Of a stretch of DNA of 64,000 nt, positions 34,990 through 46,459 are shown piece by piece. Source of the stretch: Trebouxia sp. TZW2008 (lineage: Eukaryota; Chlorophyta; Trebouxiophyceae; Trebouxiales; Trebouxiaceae). A program made the position numbers and the translations under genes. Positions within the stretch are counted from its first letter, which is position 1. Every line of letters begins with the position of its first letter. The stretch lies in the NCBI GenBank assembly GCA_002118135.1, contig BDIU01000033.1:124001-188000 (forward strand), given 5' to 3'. The notes beneath the pieces are model-generated. The model ran no database searches and was not told the DNA's origin. It saw only the letters and a list, made by a program, of their open reading frames with translations.

Positions 34990-37542
34990 TCATGCCTGCT
35001 GCGACCGTAGCCAGCAGCATATGTATTCCGGAGATACATGAGGCCTTGTGTTCCATTCATCTTCAATACTTGTCAGTCTTGCTTTTGACAAGTTCCGTGG
35101 TGGCAGCCCCAATGCCTTACGTTCTATGACACCAAGATCTTGTTCAATGATGTGGCCGTAAGTCAAAGCATCTAGGTGAGGGTGTCCATGACAAGACGCA
35201 AGAAGTTCAAGGATTACAGACAAGCAACGGGCACACTGATCGCTATCATCATGAAAGCGACTGTGAGTGAAGACAGTTTGAGATTGCAACTTGTGCTTCA
35301 ACTCAGAGAATAGCAGAACCAGGTGTCCTATGGTAAGCACTGCATACCGACGAGCTAGAATCATCAGGCGAGTCCTCCTCTGCACCCAGGGCTCTGCGGA
35401 ATCTGCTGCGCTGCAGGTCTAGGCTGGCAGCTTTCCTGGCCAGTATTTCAGGATCCTCTCTCGGCTGCCTCACCTCCTGCCTCTTCACAACACAATGTCA
35501 TGGGTCATGCTTCAGATTAAGCCAGTTAGGTCTCAGTGAAAACCTTTGTAATTAGCAGGACTGAAAAACCTTGTGACTAGCAGGGTGAGCAATGCAATCA
35601 GTCGAGTACGTAGCTGCATGACATAGGGTCTTGGGAAAAGGGACTTGCAGTCAGCAGAATAAGCTATAGCATCATCTAGGCTGGGTATTGTGACCCAATT
35701 GGCCTGACCTCAAGAGCTTGCATTGCTGATGACACATGCACCCTAGGCAGTCCCGGTCACCCAGCTTTACCTGAAGCAACACGTTGCTTGAGGCGGTCAG
35801 AGCTTTGCTGCATCATGATGCCCTGAAAATCTGTGAGCTGATTGAGGTCCATGTATCAGTAGCTTGCAGAAAGACTCTTCAGGTCATGCTCAACATATGC
35901 AAGCAGTGCACAGGCATTGTCTGCACGGGCACAGGAAGCCATTGCAATTTTGTACAGCTCATTGCTGTCATGTGATGAGAAGCAAGCTGGTGGCTGCTAT
36001 AGCATATGACTATCACATGGGTGCACAATCAAGCAGAATCAGTGCACAGCACGCTCGACAGGCTGCAACAAAAAGGGAGGCTGCTTCTACGCAAGACAAG
36101 GGCTCAAATGACAAAGATTACCTGCCCTTGAACGAATCTGGCTGCCAACAAAAACAGCGCCAACAGGCTTGCAGCCACACCAACCATGATCACAAGATTG
36201 GGCAGCGTCAGATGGTGCCTCAAGAAGGTCTCAAGGTGTTGAGGTGAGCTGCACACTTCCTGCCATGTGTTTGACAGGCGCTGAGGAAGCTCTGACAGGT
36301 GCTGATGCATCTCTGTTGCATGCTGCCGCAAATCTGCAGGGGCGCAAACTGGCTGTGCAAGGGCTGAAGATGAGCACATATCATGCACAAATAGACTAGG
36401 CCACTCAGCAGAGCATGTGCAGAGTGCTGTTGTCTTTGTGACCATTGTGTATATTGCCAATTGCATACATGGTGCCACAATCAAGGCTGTCATGGCAGAT
36501 GTGCATGTTGCCAGTACTGCATCGATCATGCAGCGCAAGACAGTGATCAAGTCTGGCATCTGCCTGTTGTTGCTTTGCCTAGGTCAGATCCAGGCAGTCA
36601 TGACAAATTACTCGTCCCCTCGCAAGGCAACAAACCACTCAGCAAACAGACAGTCTTTGACATTGCCATCAGCTTGCAGGATGTGATGCACCTAGGCCTA
36701 GGGTGGGAAGAGAGTGGAAGGAAAAGGGGGAGGGGGGCCACAGCATACCCAAGAGCCAAGGGGCAGGCCGTTCAGCCTTTACAATGCGGCCCTTCCTCAG
36801 CCCCATCCACCGTCTTGGGCCCCGCTGATACACCACCTCTGTGAATGGGTTCAGATGTCGAAAGCCCGCATCGAGCTGAAGCATCCTCTCACCTGCTCAT
36901 ACAGGGTCTAAGTCATGTCTATATGTTTACATGCAATGATAATTGCTGCAGCAAACATGCAACACATGTTTCTGATACATATGCGTGTGCGCCTGTTGCA
37001 TGCAGCAACTATGTCTGGCCATGTACAGCAACTTGTCAACAGCATGTCTGGCAATTGTTGTGCATGTTTGGTGAATGCATGCAGAGCATGCAACGTTCAT
37101 GAACAAATATGCATCTTGCTGTAAGCTGTTGAATTTATTACTGCATAGACATACCAGGCTACTTCGTATCTCAACTGACAGTCAGGTGTGAGCGGCTACT
37201 GCCACAAGAGATCATGGTAATGTGGCTTGGGACTGCGTTGGCAAGATAGAAAGCCAGTATGCAGGGTTTACATGCAATGACAGGGTGCAAATTGCCGGAA
37301 CAGCAGAGCAAGCAGTGCTTTGCAGGGTCTATATTCAATGATAGGGCACAAAGTGTCAGAACAGCAGAGCAAGCAGAGCTTTGAAGCAAAACTTGTGTGC
37401 AATGCAAACCTGTGTAGCTCCTGACTGCTGACAGTGGCTGCACCACAGCTCCTGCTAGACCCCCAGCAAAACACGCTTGAGCACCAGGCGAAGCTTGAGG
37501 GTTTGGCCGCCGCCGTTGCAATGCAGAGCTCAACAAGTGCAT
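34990..37542 (-). CDS. Unrecognised organelle-targeted single-pass membrane protein (3' end uncertain)
   Basis: Four exons join in phase: 37542-37410 (start in a strong GCCACCATG context; 'MHLLSSALQRRRPNPQASPG', rich in Arg/Ser/Ala and poor in acid, like a mitochondrial or plastid presequence), 36892-36749 ('RMLQLDAGFRHLNPFTEVVY', 'QRGPRRWMGLRKGR', 'AERPAPWLL'), 36333-36122 ('LRQHATEMHQHLSELPQRLS', then the membrane span 'LVIMVGVAASLLALFLLAAR') and 35476-35348 ('EVRQPREDPEILARKAASLD', ending in an acidic/Ser patch). About 206 residues are covered. The end is open: a frame stopping at 34990 ('KARLTSIEDEWNTRPHVSPE') is in phase only through a 47-nt intron. I recognise no domain. Divergent from CLN3 across 1.3 kb. 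Confidence 0.55.
37260..37400. repeat. Two tandem copies of about 58 bp in intron 1 of the membrane-protein gene
   Basis: CAGAACAGCAGAGCAAGCAG and GGAACAGCAGAGCAAGCAG, with TGCAGGGTTTACATGCAATG / TGCAGGGTCTATATTCAATG, mark the two units. Confidence 0.8.
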
Positions 37543-38854
37543 GGTGGCATGTCTGTTGCGTGAGAAGTAATCCTATGCCAGCCAACACAATGTCACACAC
37601 CACCTCAGCATGCATGTCATGCAGAAGTGGTTATGTCTGCATTGCAAAAGCTGGCGCCAACTGTTTGACTGACTCACCTGTGGTTTTGAGTTGCCACACT
37701 CCACATTGACTTCTTCTGTGAATGCGCTGCGCGTGTGCGTTGCAATGACATTGGTGTTTGCCAAGGTGTGCTGTTTGCGCAACTGGTGAGCTCTGAGATA
37801 GCAGCGTGCAAAGCCAGTACCAGCAGCTAAAAGACGTCCAGAGCTGTCAGAACGTTGCTGAAGCGTGTTGCATTTGGGGGCGTGTAGCGTCTTTTGCATA
37901 GCTGACAGTCAACGCCACATCTTCTTGACAGCTGCTAAGAGCAGGTTTTGTTGAGACAGACGCTCAGCAACATCTCATTCTAATCGCTGACTTTAGGCGT
38001 GCAGAAGCTCTGCGGCCTTGCGGTGTTGAGATTAACTTCTGCCTTTGCAGAGAGTACTCAGGAATGAGCTGAATGTCGCAGATGTAAGGGCGAGAGCTTC
38101 GTCAGGTCAAGTTGTGAGCTTAGCCCGCCCTTAGATCAGAGTGCCTGTTTGCAGAAGGTGACACAGCAGCCGCACGACCCTGTATGTGTTTGAGAAGTGT
38201 CGGTGAATTGCGCAAAGGTTTTGTCAGTCTTGCAGCGTCACAGCGCAATTGCTACCGTTGACTATGTATCAGCTGTTCCAAACTGCGCTGAGGCAAAATG
38301 AAATCGAATATTTCGACCAAATATGAAAATGCACTGACAATTCTGTCATTGTGCTTGCACTCAGACAGTTGCCCTCAATACACCACTCTTCTTGCCTCGC
38401 GAGCGGCATATCGATGTATAGGACTGTCAAACATCAGTGTGAACAAGACTCAGGAATGTCTAAACATGACTTGGTGGGCAAAACTTTTTAAAATGCCAAA
38501 TTAGTGTGCGCATGTGTGCATGCATGATGCAGCATACAGATCAAGCCTCCCTTGCTGCAAGATGCGGCATGGCTTGGCTGACAGGCTTAGAAAACAAAGA
38601 GAAGAGACCATCTCACATTCGCAACATGTAAAACAGCTTCTTCAGCAGCTGCTTGGTTGCAGAGCGACTTGACAACCACATGCACAAGCTGAAATCAGAT
38701 CTGACATGTCGACCGCTGCGCTGTTGTCGACGGCACTTTGCTGTGGGCGCAATTGTGAGCATTCATCAGCAGGATACGGCATTTTGTATGAGCGTCGAAT
38801 TGCCGGCTAGACCGCTGCTCTATATATGCTAAAGCTCGCATAGCATGCGAAGCC
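37543..38854. promoter_or_regulatory. Divergent intergenic region between the membrane-protein gene and CLN3
   Basis: About 1.3 kb separates the two start codons. TATATAT at 38821-38827 lies 28 bp before the CLN3 ATG and is the only clear core-promoter-like box; if used, the leader would be only a few bases long, so an upstream start site may matter instead. No other gene is visible. Short plus-strand frames here lack coding character. Confidence 0.45.
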
Positions 38855-41800
38855 ATGCGTGTCCACATTCAGGCGGAGACTCTAGCGTTTTGGCTTTTGG
38901 GCTTGCTCAACAATTCAGGTTCCGGCTTTCTTCTTGGCCGATCAACCAGTTTGTGCGCGTGTCAGTGCTGTTCATATCGTTTAAAGCAACTTGATATCTG
39001 CAGTGTATGTGATCATGATTGCTGGTGCCAATGACATCAGCTCTGGAGCTGTTGGCCTAGTTTACTTCTGCGCAGTCTTTCCGTCCCTTCTGGTCAAACT
39101 CAGTGCACCCTACTGGTAAGACTGCTGATGTGCTTACTGCACAAAGCAAGGATGGCCAACACCTGTCCTGCCATATCCCGCCACTCCTTGCTCATGTACT
39201 ACATATTCTTCAACCCTCAAGATCAGCAAGGCTTTCTGCATGCTTCAGGTTTCACGTGATCTCCTATGACATTAGGATGACTGTGGTTGCCGTCATGATG
39301 ACCTGTTCGTACATGACAGTTGCGTATGGCCAGCATGTGTCTTGGCAGCTGCTAGGGGTAGCATTTGCAGCCTTTCAGGGTGGCCTTGGGGAGGCTTCTA
39401 CTCTTGCGCTGTGCTCGTTGTATGACAGCAGGAGAGCTCTCACGCTGTGGTCAAGCGGGACAGGCTTTGCTGGTAGTCAAACTCAACCTCACAACACGAG
39501 TTCTGTCCCAATTGTGGTCCCACATCGTTCCAGAGATTGTGAACCAGACTTTTAGAATATACAAAGCTGAGTGATCCATGGCAGCACTCAGTCTTGAGCT
39601 AAATTTGTCTGTGACAGTAACCTGCCAAGATTGCTGCTGCTGATCTGAAACTCCATTACTGCTTGCATCAGGAACCATGACAAATTTTTAGATCGTCTGC
39701 ATACACAGGTGCCCACTCATGTTGTGACTTCACTGTGTGATGCTATAATGCAGGTGTGGCTGGCTACACATGGGTTGCGGTCTTCCATCTTTGGTTTGGG
39801 CTTTCCTTCCGCACCACGCTGCTGCTGGCAAACATCACCTCTGTGGCATGGCTATTCATCTACAATGCAGTGCTCCCACCGCCCAAGCTAGAAGCAGTCT
39901 CACAGCTCAGCACGCTGTCAAGCAGCGGCAGAAGCATGCTGCAGGATCGTCAGCAGGTTGCTTTGCCAATCACTGATGCACAGGTGACTGATGCTGCCGT
40001 TGCAGCTGCACAGGCTGAAAGAACGGCCAGCGGTCAGCCTTCAAGTCAGAGCGAGATTAAGGTGCTGCGCTCTGCCTGCTTGGTGCACTACAAGACTGTC
40101 ACAGATGACTTGTTCTGATTTCAGTGTATATGCTTACGTACAGCAACATGGTGCTGACATTCTACCAGCATAGCTTTGCGCGCAATGCAAGATCAAAGCC
40201 TCAGCAGGTTGCTTTGCTGATCACCGATGCGCAGGCTGCTGATGCTGCTCTTGCAGCCGCACAGGCTGAATGACTGGCCAACTGCGGCCTTCACATCAGA
40301 GCAAGATCACGGTGCTGCGCTTTGCCTTCCTGGTGCATCACAAGAATGTCACAGATGGCTTGTTCTGATTCTTGTGTACGTGCTTACATGCAGCAACATG
40401 GTATTGACGTGCTACCAGCATGACTATGCGCACAATGCAAAAATAAGGCCTCAGCAAGCTGTGCTGCCCAGCTCTGATGCACAGGCTGCTGATGCTGCTG
40501 TTGCATCTGCACAAGCTGAACGACTGGTCAGCACGCAGCCTGCACATCCAAGCAAGATCAAGCTTCTGTGCTCTGCCTTCTGTGTGCACTACACGACTGT
40601 AACAGATGATCCTGTTGACCTGCGGCTGCATTGCAGTGCATTTGCAGCTATGTTACTATTGTGCCATCATTCAGGCTTCATGATCCTGTGCACAATGAAA
40701 GCGTGAGGCACCCGCAGTATCGCTTTGGCACCAGCGATACACAGCCATCAACTCCAGGTATAGATTGTGCCCTGCCAAACTCCTGGCTCTGCTGAAACCC
40801 TCACTGCACAGGATGGGGAAGGCGATCACAGCGGCTCAGCATGGCAAACTAAAGCAGCCAGCAGCATGACCAGGAGAGGAAGCTGGCTTGATGTGGAACA
40901 TGCAGAGTCTGCCCATGACCCGGATCACGCATCTTTGCTGGCAGATTATAGACCAAGCACAGCTTCAGACGGTATGCCACTGTCGTGCTTAAGATCAGTC
41001 AAAGCATGTTACCTGCTTCTGCCTGGTGCACGCAAACAAAGCAGGTCATTGCTATAATGTGCACGGGAGTGACATCACCAAACAGGCAGCCATTCGCTGC
41101 ATGTACGCGTTTGCTGCAGTTGTGTGGACCTTCAGCCAAACAAGTTGGCTCAACACCATGAAATCAATGCAAGCCATCTGGCTGACATTCACTAGGACAG
41201 GCAACTAAAGTCAGCCCTGCTTGGTAACACTTGCTTAGCTGCTTGATAGCTTGTATGGTAACGCACAAGTAGCCTTAGTTCAATGGTATGGTACAAGTAT
41301 GGTATGGTACCATATGTATGGCACTGTTCTAGACAGCCTCTACCACCACATTACATGGATCGTCAGCATGGTTGGGCCTTGTTGCTGAGGCCTGCACAAT
41401 CTTGTAATGACACAGATCATTAGCATGTTTGGCCCTTGTTACTGATGCCTGCGCCATGTTGTAGTGAAGAAGATTGCACTGACATGCAGATGGCGCAGCA
41501 GCAGCCAACAGGCAGCTAAGAGCTGAGGACATGACATGGCAGGATAGGTTGCTGCAGACATGCAAGCTGTGGCCCTTCATGGTGCCCCTGGTCGTGGTGT
41601 ACTTTGCAGAGTACTCAATGCAGACCGGCACCTGGACATCTATAGGTAAGGCATATGCATCAATCCGTCAAGATGCATTCACTTTCGTAAAGGACCCACA
41701 GGATGTCTTCAAGACAACATGACCGGTCACATGTGATGTCTAATGATGTAAGCAGCCATTGATCATGTGCCTCAGCCATGACACAGCCACAGAGCGTAGT

Positions 41801-43882
41801 GTCACATTAATGTTGCAGGCCTTGTTTGATGTGCGACGATCTACACTGTGAGCAATTCTGTGCGTCAACTTGATTCACTTATTAGTGAATCAAATTGACC
41901 TGAACATGAGCTGTTTGGCTGGCAAATCATCCATAGCATACTATGTGGTCATCAGTGCACAGGGCAGAACTCTCACCATGACATTCAGGCTAAGTCATGC
42001 AGCATTAGTCTTGATTTTGTGCACAGTGCACTGGTTCTAAGTTTTCAGCGGGCATAGCCCTTCCTGCGGGCCAACAGGCTGTGCCTAGCAGGAATTCTCG
42101 ATCTTGCATCAAATCTGCAAAAACTGAATGCTGGTTGCAGGCTTGTTTCCAACAGTCCGGGGTATGCTACAGGTTCCAGTGCAGCAATTTCTTCTTGCTG
42201 GTTGCAGGCTTTCCTGTGACAGATGAAGATGCACGGAAGCGATTCTACACTGCGTCCAATTGGTGTTATCAAGTGGGCGTCTTTGTGTCGCGCTCCTCAG
42301 GGCTTGCATATCAGGTCAGATTTGGACCATACGCCCCTGCCAGCCACTTGCATGCTGACTGTGCACTGTCTTTGGGGGTGTGCTCAGATGCAAAACTTAT
42401 GTTGATTGTTCAAGTCGACTACTCCTATGATTGGTTTTGTCGTCATTGCCGCTGTCGCTGTCATTGCTAGTGTTATCATCGTTATCGCTTTGTGGTTGTG
42501 GCTGCTAGTGTATTTTGACCTCTGCTAATGGACATGTGTGCTTCTAATTAAATGGTCTGTTTTGCCGGCAATGACTGCATGCCTGAAGCTCTGCTTGAAG
42601 CTGCTGTGACAAGCCTTTGAGTTTGCAGGCTACTATGCCAATTCTGTGGCTGATGCCAGCACTACAGTTGCTGCTACTGCTGTTCTTTACCACCGTGGCT
42701 GTCTCACACTGGATATACAATTGGGGCCTCCTCCTACTCTGCCTTGTCACAGGTGAGCAATGATGGATACCCTTTGCCATGCCTTGAGCAACAACAAAAC
42801 CTAAATCTCCACTGCTTTGTGTCAAAAGTGAAACTCAATACTGTGCAATCTGCTCATCAATAGTGCCAAATGCTTTACAGGCTTGTTACGTGACGCATGT
42901 CTGCTGCTTTGCATCAAAGGCAAATGCAGATACTGAACAGCCTGTTCACTGAACCCTCCCAGAAGCTTTGTGGGCTTGTGCGGTGGCTCTGTCTGCTGCT
43001 TTGCGTAGAGGCAAAACCCAAAACTCCGCAGCCTGTTCAGTCAACAACTCCAAATGCTCTTCAGACTTGTTGGGTAGGGCATGTCTGCTGCTCTGCATCA
43101 ACAGCAAATTGCAAATCTCAGGAACCCACTCAGTCAACAGCCTTACACACTTTGCAGGCGTGTTTGGTGGCTCATGTCTGCTGTGTTGCATCAAAGGCCA
43201 GAGTCGCAACTAATCAGCCAAATCAGTCAACACCCGCAAATGCTCTGCAGGCTTGTAGGGTAGCATGTCTGCTGCTTTGCATCACAGGCAAAGTTCATTA
43301 CTAAGTAGCCTGTCTAGATTACTAACCCACATGTTGTAATCAGTAGTGGTGACTAGAGCGACCACAAATTAGTGATGCATCACCGTTGCACATGCTCTGC
43401 AGGCTTGTTAGGCGGCGTTGTATACGTCAACGCCTTCACTCTGATCACCAGGAAGGTGGATCCTGTGCTGAGGGAAATCTCCTGAGCTGCTACTCCCCTT
43501 GGTGACAGTCTTGGAGACAGTCGGTCCTGCTTTGTATCAAAAGCAACAGTCAGCACTGAGCATCGGTTTAGTCAAATCCCTCAAATGCTCTGCAGGCTTG
43601 TTGGGTGGCGCTGTGTATGTCAACGCCTTCACTCTGATCACCAGGAAGGTGGACGCTGTGCTGAGGGAGTTCTCCTTAGCTGCTGCTTCCCTTGGAGACA
43701 GTCTGGGCATTGTGTTTGCTGACATTGGCGGGGTGCTACTCCAGGTACCTTGCACTGGTTATGTTTTCTTTTCATCACCACAGCTCTTAGGCATTTGTGC
43801 TGAGATGTTGAGAGGATGGTACAGGAAAGAACAGGCAATCGTACATTGCCTGCACCAGCTTTTGCAGCGTGTAAGCCTGTGA
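38855..43882 (+). CDS. CLN3: CLN3/battenin-like lysosomal (vacuolar) membrane protein
   Basis: CLN3 proteins are multi-span membrane proteins of lysosomes or vacuoles; the human one is mutated in Batten disease and is needed for glycerophosphodiester clearance. Nine exons keep phase and give 526 residues: 38855-38918 ('FWLLGLLNNS'), 39004-39115 ('MIAGANDISSGAVGLVYFCA'), 39249-39472 ('LLGVAFAAFQGGLGEASTLA', 'DSRRALTLWSSGTGFAG'), 39754-40061 ('GLSFRTTLLLANITSVAWLF'), 40764-40971 (Ser/Asp-rich cytosolic loop), 41499-41645 ('LWPFMVPLVVVYFAEYSMQT'), 42208-42314 ('FYTASNWCYQVGVFVSRSSG'), 42629-42752 ('MPILWLMPALQLLLLLFFTT') and 43596-43882 ('GLLGGAVYVNAFTLITRKVD'). These are the signature segments of the family in the right order. 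Human CLN3 has 438 residues; the extra length is mostly the loop in exons 4-5 and a C-terminus unlike the family after 'IGGVLLQ'. An optional 39-nt in-frame intron (43745-43783) cannot be excluded. Confidence 0.93.
39950..40690. repeat. Three 250-bp tandem copies of the end of CLN3 exon 4
   Basis: CAGGTTGCTTTGCCAATCAC (39953), CAGGTTGCTTTGCTGATCAC (40205) and CAAGCTGTGCTGCCCAGC (40453) start units that all continue with TGATGCACAGGCTGCTGATG, a 'AAAQAER' coding stretch and a GTGCTGCGCT donor region. Copy 1 is the exon end with donor AAG|GTGCTG; copy 2 carries a stop; copy 3 (159 codons open) has AAGCTTCTG instead of a GT donor. Confidence 0.9.
42880..43490. repeat. About seven tandem acceptor-edge repeats and one dead copy of CLN3 exon 9
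   Basis: GCAGGCTTGT or a variant (TTTGCAGGCGTGTTTGG, CTGCAGGCTTGTAGGG) followed by TGTCTGCTGCTTTGCATCAA recurs from 42880 to 43270. At 43400-43485 a longer copy includes 'GLLGGVVYVNAFTLITRKVD' but then reads 'PVLREIS' and TGA. The real exon starts 190 bp later at 43596. Confidence 0.9.
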
Positions 43883-44981
43883 CACGTCATCTCCAGTTAC
43901 TAAAATCCTCTGGCTTAGTTGAGGATGTGAGCCAGATGCAAGTGCATACATTGCGTCAGCTCATGCATGCAGCTGAGTTGTTGCTGAGGAGTGCAAAGAT
44001 GTGATACACATGCTGCATGCAGGGCTGCCTGTACAAGGCAAACAGAATACCTGGAGCCAGCTTTTCATGCTGATGCATCACGCTGAATGAACATATTGTG
44101 CTGAGAGTTGCCGCCATGGAGATCTTGAAGTATGCAGTGCCGCCATGTGGCGCGGCAGACAGAGGCTCACTCATCATGTCTCTCATGCGCAAAGCAAAGA
44201 CATCAAGCAGCTGCTGCAGAGGATGCAGTGTGTGTCCACGAGGTGCAGGCATGGTATCAGCCATATGTCGTGGCTGAGCAGCTTCAGACGTGCAGCAAGC
44301 AAAACCCCAGCCTTCAAGGCCTTAAGCCAAATGACGCTCTCAGATGATAGCAAGTCAACAGCTGGTTGCGTGTAGGTGCCGCTAAACGAGAACAACGCTT
44401 CCTGCTAGGAATGAGTAGTCGTAAAATCAGCTTGCCTGCATGCCTCATGACATTGCAGCCTTCATTTGTGATTTGAGAAACTTGTCGATGCATGACATGT
44501 GACATGCAAACAATTACGCGCAGAAAGCTTGTGTCTGCGAGCTAAGGAACACACTTGTGTGAACATCAGCGATGCCACATTTGAAGCCTCGAGGCTCGCT
44601 CGATACTGCCCGATGACCATCAACTCTTAACCAGGGGTCTCAATTTGAGACTTCAATCAGACATGTCCGTGCGTGTGTCAGTGGTCTCATGAGGTGCAAT
44701 CACTTGCTAGAGCGACACCTGCTGTGCATTCTTGAGCGTGGTTCATTGCGTACGGTGCAAAGGTGACACAGTGACTCCTTGCGACAGGTTGAGTACCGAC
44801 AGCGAATCACAGAGTTGTGAGCCAGTGTGATCCCAAGGGCTGGACACCTTGATCACATAACTGGTACAGTCAAGTTGTGCAGCGTACAGCATAACAATGC
44901 CCAGGCTTCGAGGAGCCGGCACCAGTGTTCTCACGTATTCTGTAATGTTGCAGGGCAGACCAAACTCCTGCACATCTGCGC
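43883..44981. other. Intergenic: CLN3 3' region and upstream of the small membrane proteins
   Basis: I see no conserved protein. Frames on both strands are short and without splice-consistent partners. No repeat array is present, unlike in the introns. Confidence 0.4.
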
Positions 44982-45146
44982 ATGGCAGTAGACACCAGAG
45001 CTGGTGCAGACAAAAGCGACCCATTCCTTGGTTACGGCTCGCTTATCATAGCCTTGGTCCTGCTACACTTGGGAGTCTTCATCTTCTGGTTGTGGCAGGT
45101 CACAGGGGCCACCGTCCGTCGGCCTAAGGCGACCCACCAGGACTGA
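44982..45146 (+). CDS. Small single-pass membrane protein A (54 residues)
   Basis: ATG 44982 to TGA 45146. The N-terminus is short and hydrophilic ('MAVDTRAGADKSDPFLGYGS'), the membrane span is 'LIIALVLLHLGVFIFWLWQV', and the tail is basic ('TVRRPKATHQD'). It is too small for default gene finders. The codons look normal and the membrane segment is well bounded. No family recognised. It stands 61 bp before a second small membrane protein with a like-spaced span (L.I..LV..HL.......WLW/WLY), which suggests paralogy or a two-cistron transcript. An upstream exon is possible. Confidence 0.5.
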   Translation: MAVDTRAGADKSDPFLGYGSLIIALVLLHLGVFIFWLWQVTGATVRRPKATHQD

Positions 45147-45207
45147 TACCACCTGATGAGGCAGGCAGAGCGTAGCATCATAAGTGCAACTTTGATTGGG
45201 TGAACAA

Positions 45208-45489
45208 ATGGATTCTGTCCTGGGAGGGCATAGCTCAGCATCACCAGTGCACCTTCAGCATCACAGCCAGCATTCTGTTCCCCATCATGGGCCAGAAATC
45301 ATTCATGGGCATGAAGCCTACAAGGAGCTGATTGTAGTGCTTGTTGTTGGTCATTTACTCCTGGTTGGAGTGCTGTATTGGCTGTATACTAGTTCTCAGA
45401 AGCAAAGTGCAAGAAGGCGGCAAGGCAGATCTAAGAAGCAAGTCTCAAAGGCAAGGCAAGCCATGGCAGCAAAGCTAGCAATTGTTTAG
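45208..45489 (+). CDS. Small single-pass membrane protein B (93 residues)
   Basis: ATG 45208 to TAG 45489. A His/Ser-rich N-terminus ('HSSASPVHLQHHSQHSVPHH') is followed by 'EAYKELIVVLVVGHLLLVGV' and 'LYWLYTSS' as the membrane span, then a strongly basic tail ('ARRRQGRSKKQVSKARQAMA'). By the positive-inside rule the tail faces the cytosol or stroma. TGTAA at 45517-45521 is a likely polyadenylation signal. Compared with protein A, the span has the same L-I-x-x-L-V-x-x-H-L pattern and ends in W-L plus aromatic. No known family recognised. Confidence 0.55.
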   Translation: MDSVLGGHSSASPVHLQHHSQHSVPHHGPEIIHGHEAYKELIVVLVVGHLLLVGVLYWLYTSSQKQSARRRQGRSKKQVSKARQAMAAKLAIV

Positions 45490-46459
45490 ATGCTGAGCTA
45501 CTATAGGCTATGCGCCTGTAATTAGAAGTGCAGCAGTCACAAGTGCTACCAGCTGTTGCACAGCCTATTAGATTTTCTGCAGAATCGCCAATTGTTAGGT
45601 GGATGAGCATGACATCATCAACTTATGCATCACACAAGCGCTGTGGTGTTTTCTGCAGTGACATTCAGGCATGAAAGTTTCGCATGTGCAGCTTTGCACA
45701 CTGAAACAGGCTCTTGAAGACGCAATGCCATGTTGCCGCAGGATTGTTTGCCTCATCAATGCACACATAACAAGCGTGTCAAACTGGTGTTGCAAATTTG
45801 CGAATGGTGTCATGGTGATGTGTGCAAGCAACAGGTCCGTACTCCAGCTTTAACAAACGGCATTGACCATATGTAGGAACTGTCTATGCACAGCCAAAGC
45901 CTATTGTTCATCAAAATCAGAAAGACGTGATGTGCAGTACAAACCGCAGTTGCCGATGTCAACACTGAATCGCTAAACGCAAGATTGTTTAGGTCGAGCA
46001 TTGGCATCGAATGAGCTGTCAACTGCTGCATTAGAAGGATGCCATGTGCCACCTGCCATGGCGTAAGGGCACAAGAACAGAAATAAAATCATCACTACAC
46101 AGTTATGTTGGTAAATTGGCCGTGTGCATCAGTTCTCACAACTTGCAGCAGTAGCAACCTCAGGCTGCTGATTGGACTAGCAAGGCTGTCAGTCAGTTCA
46201 AATATTTTGCAGCAGAGTCAGCTGCTCACTTGGAAGCTCACTTGAGTGTCACTATCAATCATATCATGCAACCTAACATGATGCAATCTGACGCGAACAG
46301 GGCCGACACTCAAGTCTGTCTTGGCTGCTGAGCACAGCCAGTGAATTTGGTTGCCAAAGACTGTGCCAGATTGGTCAAGCAACTGTCAACTGCAATGCTG
46401 TTGCTTGCTCTGGTAGCTGAATCATCAGCTGTACATTTGCTTCTGCTGCTGTGCTGATG
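45490..46459. other. Convergent intergenic region
   Basis: 3' flanks of the small membrane proteins (plus) and the glutaredoxin (minus). No coding sequence, RNA gene or repeat array that I can support. Confidence 0.45.
45517..45521 (+). terminator. TGTAA polyadenylation signal
   Basis: TGTAA 28 bp after the stop of the small membrane protein B. TGTAA is the standard poly(A) signal in chlorophyte algae. Confidence 0.5.

Noticed and set aside
43499..43595. Extension of CLN3 exon 9 upstream in the same frame
   Set aside because: The frame is open but the family match begins exactly at GCAG|GCTTGTTGGGTGGC; upstream sequence belongs to the acceptor-edge repeat array.
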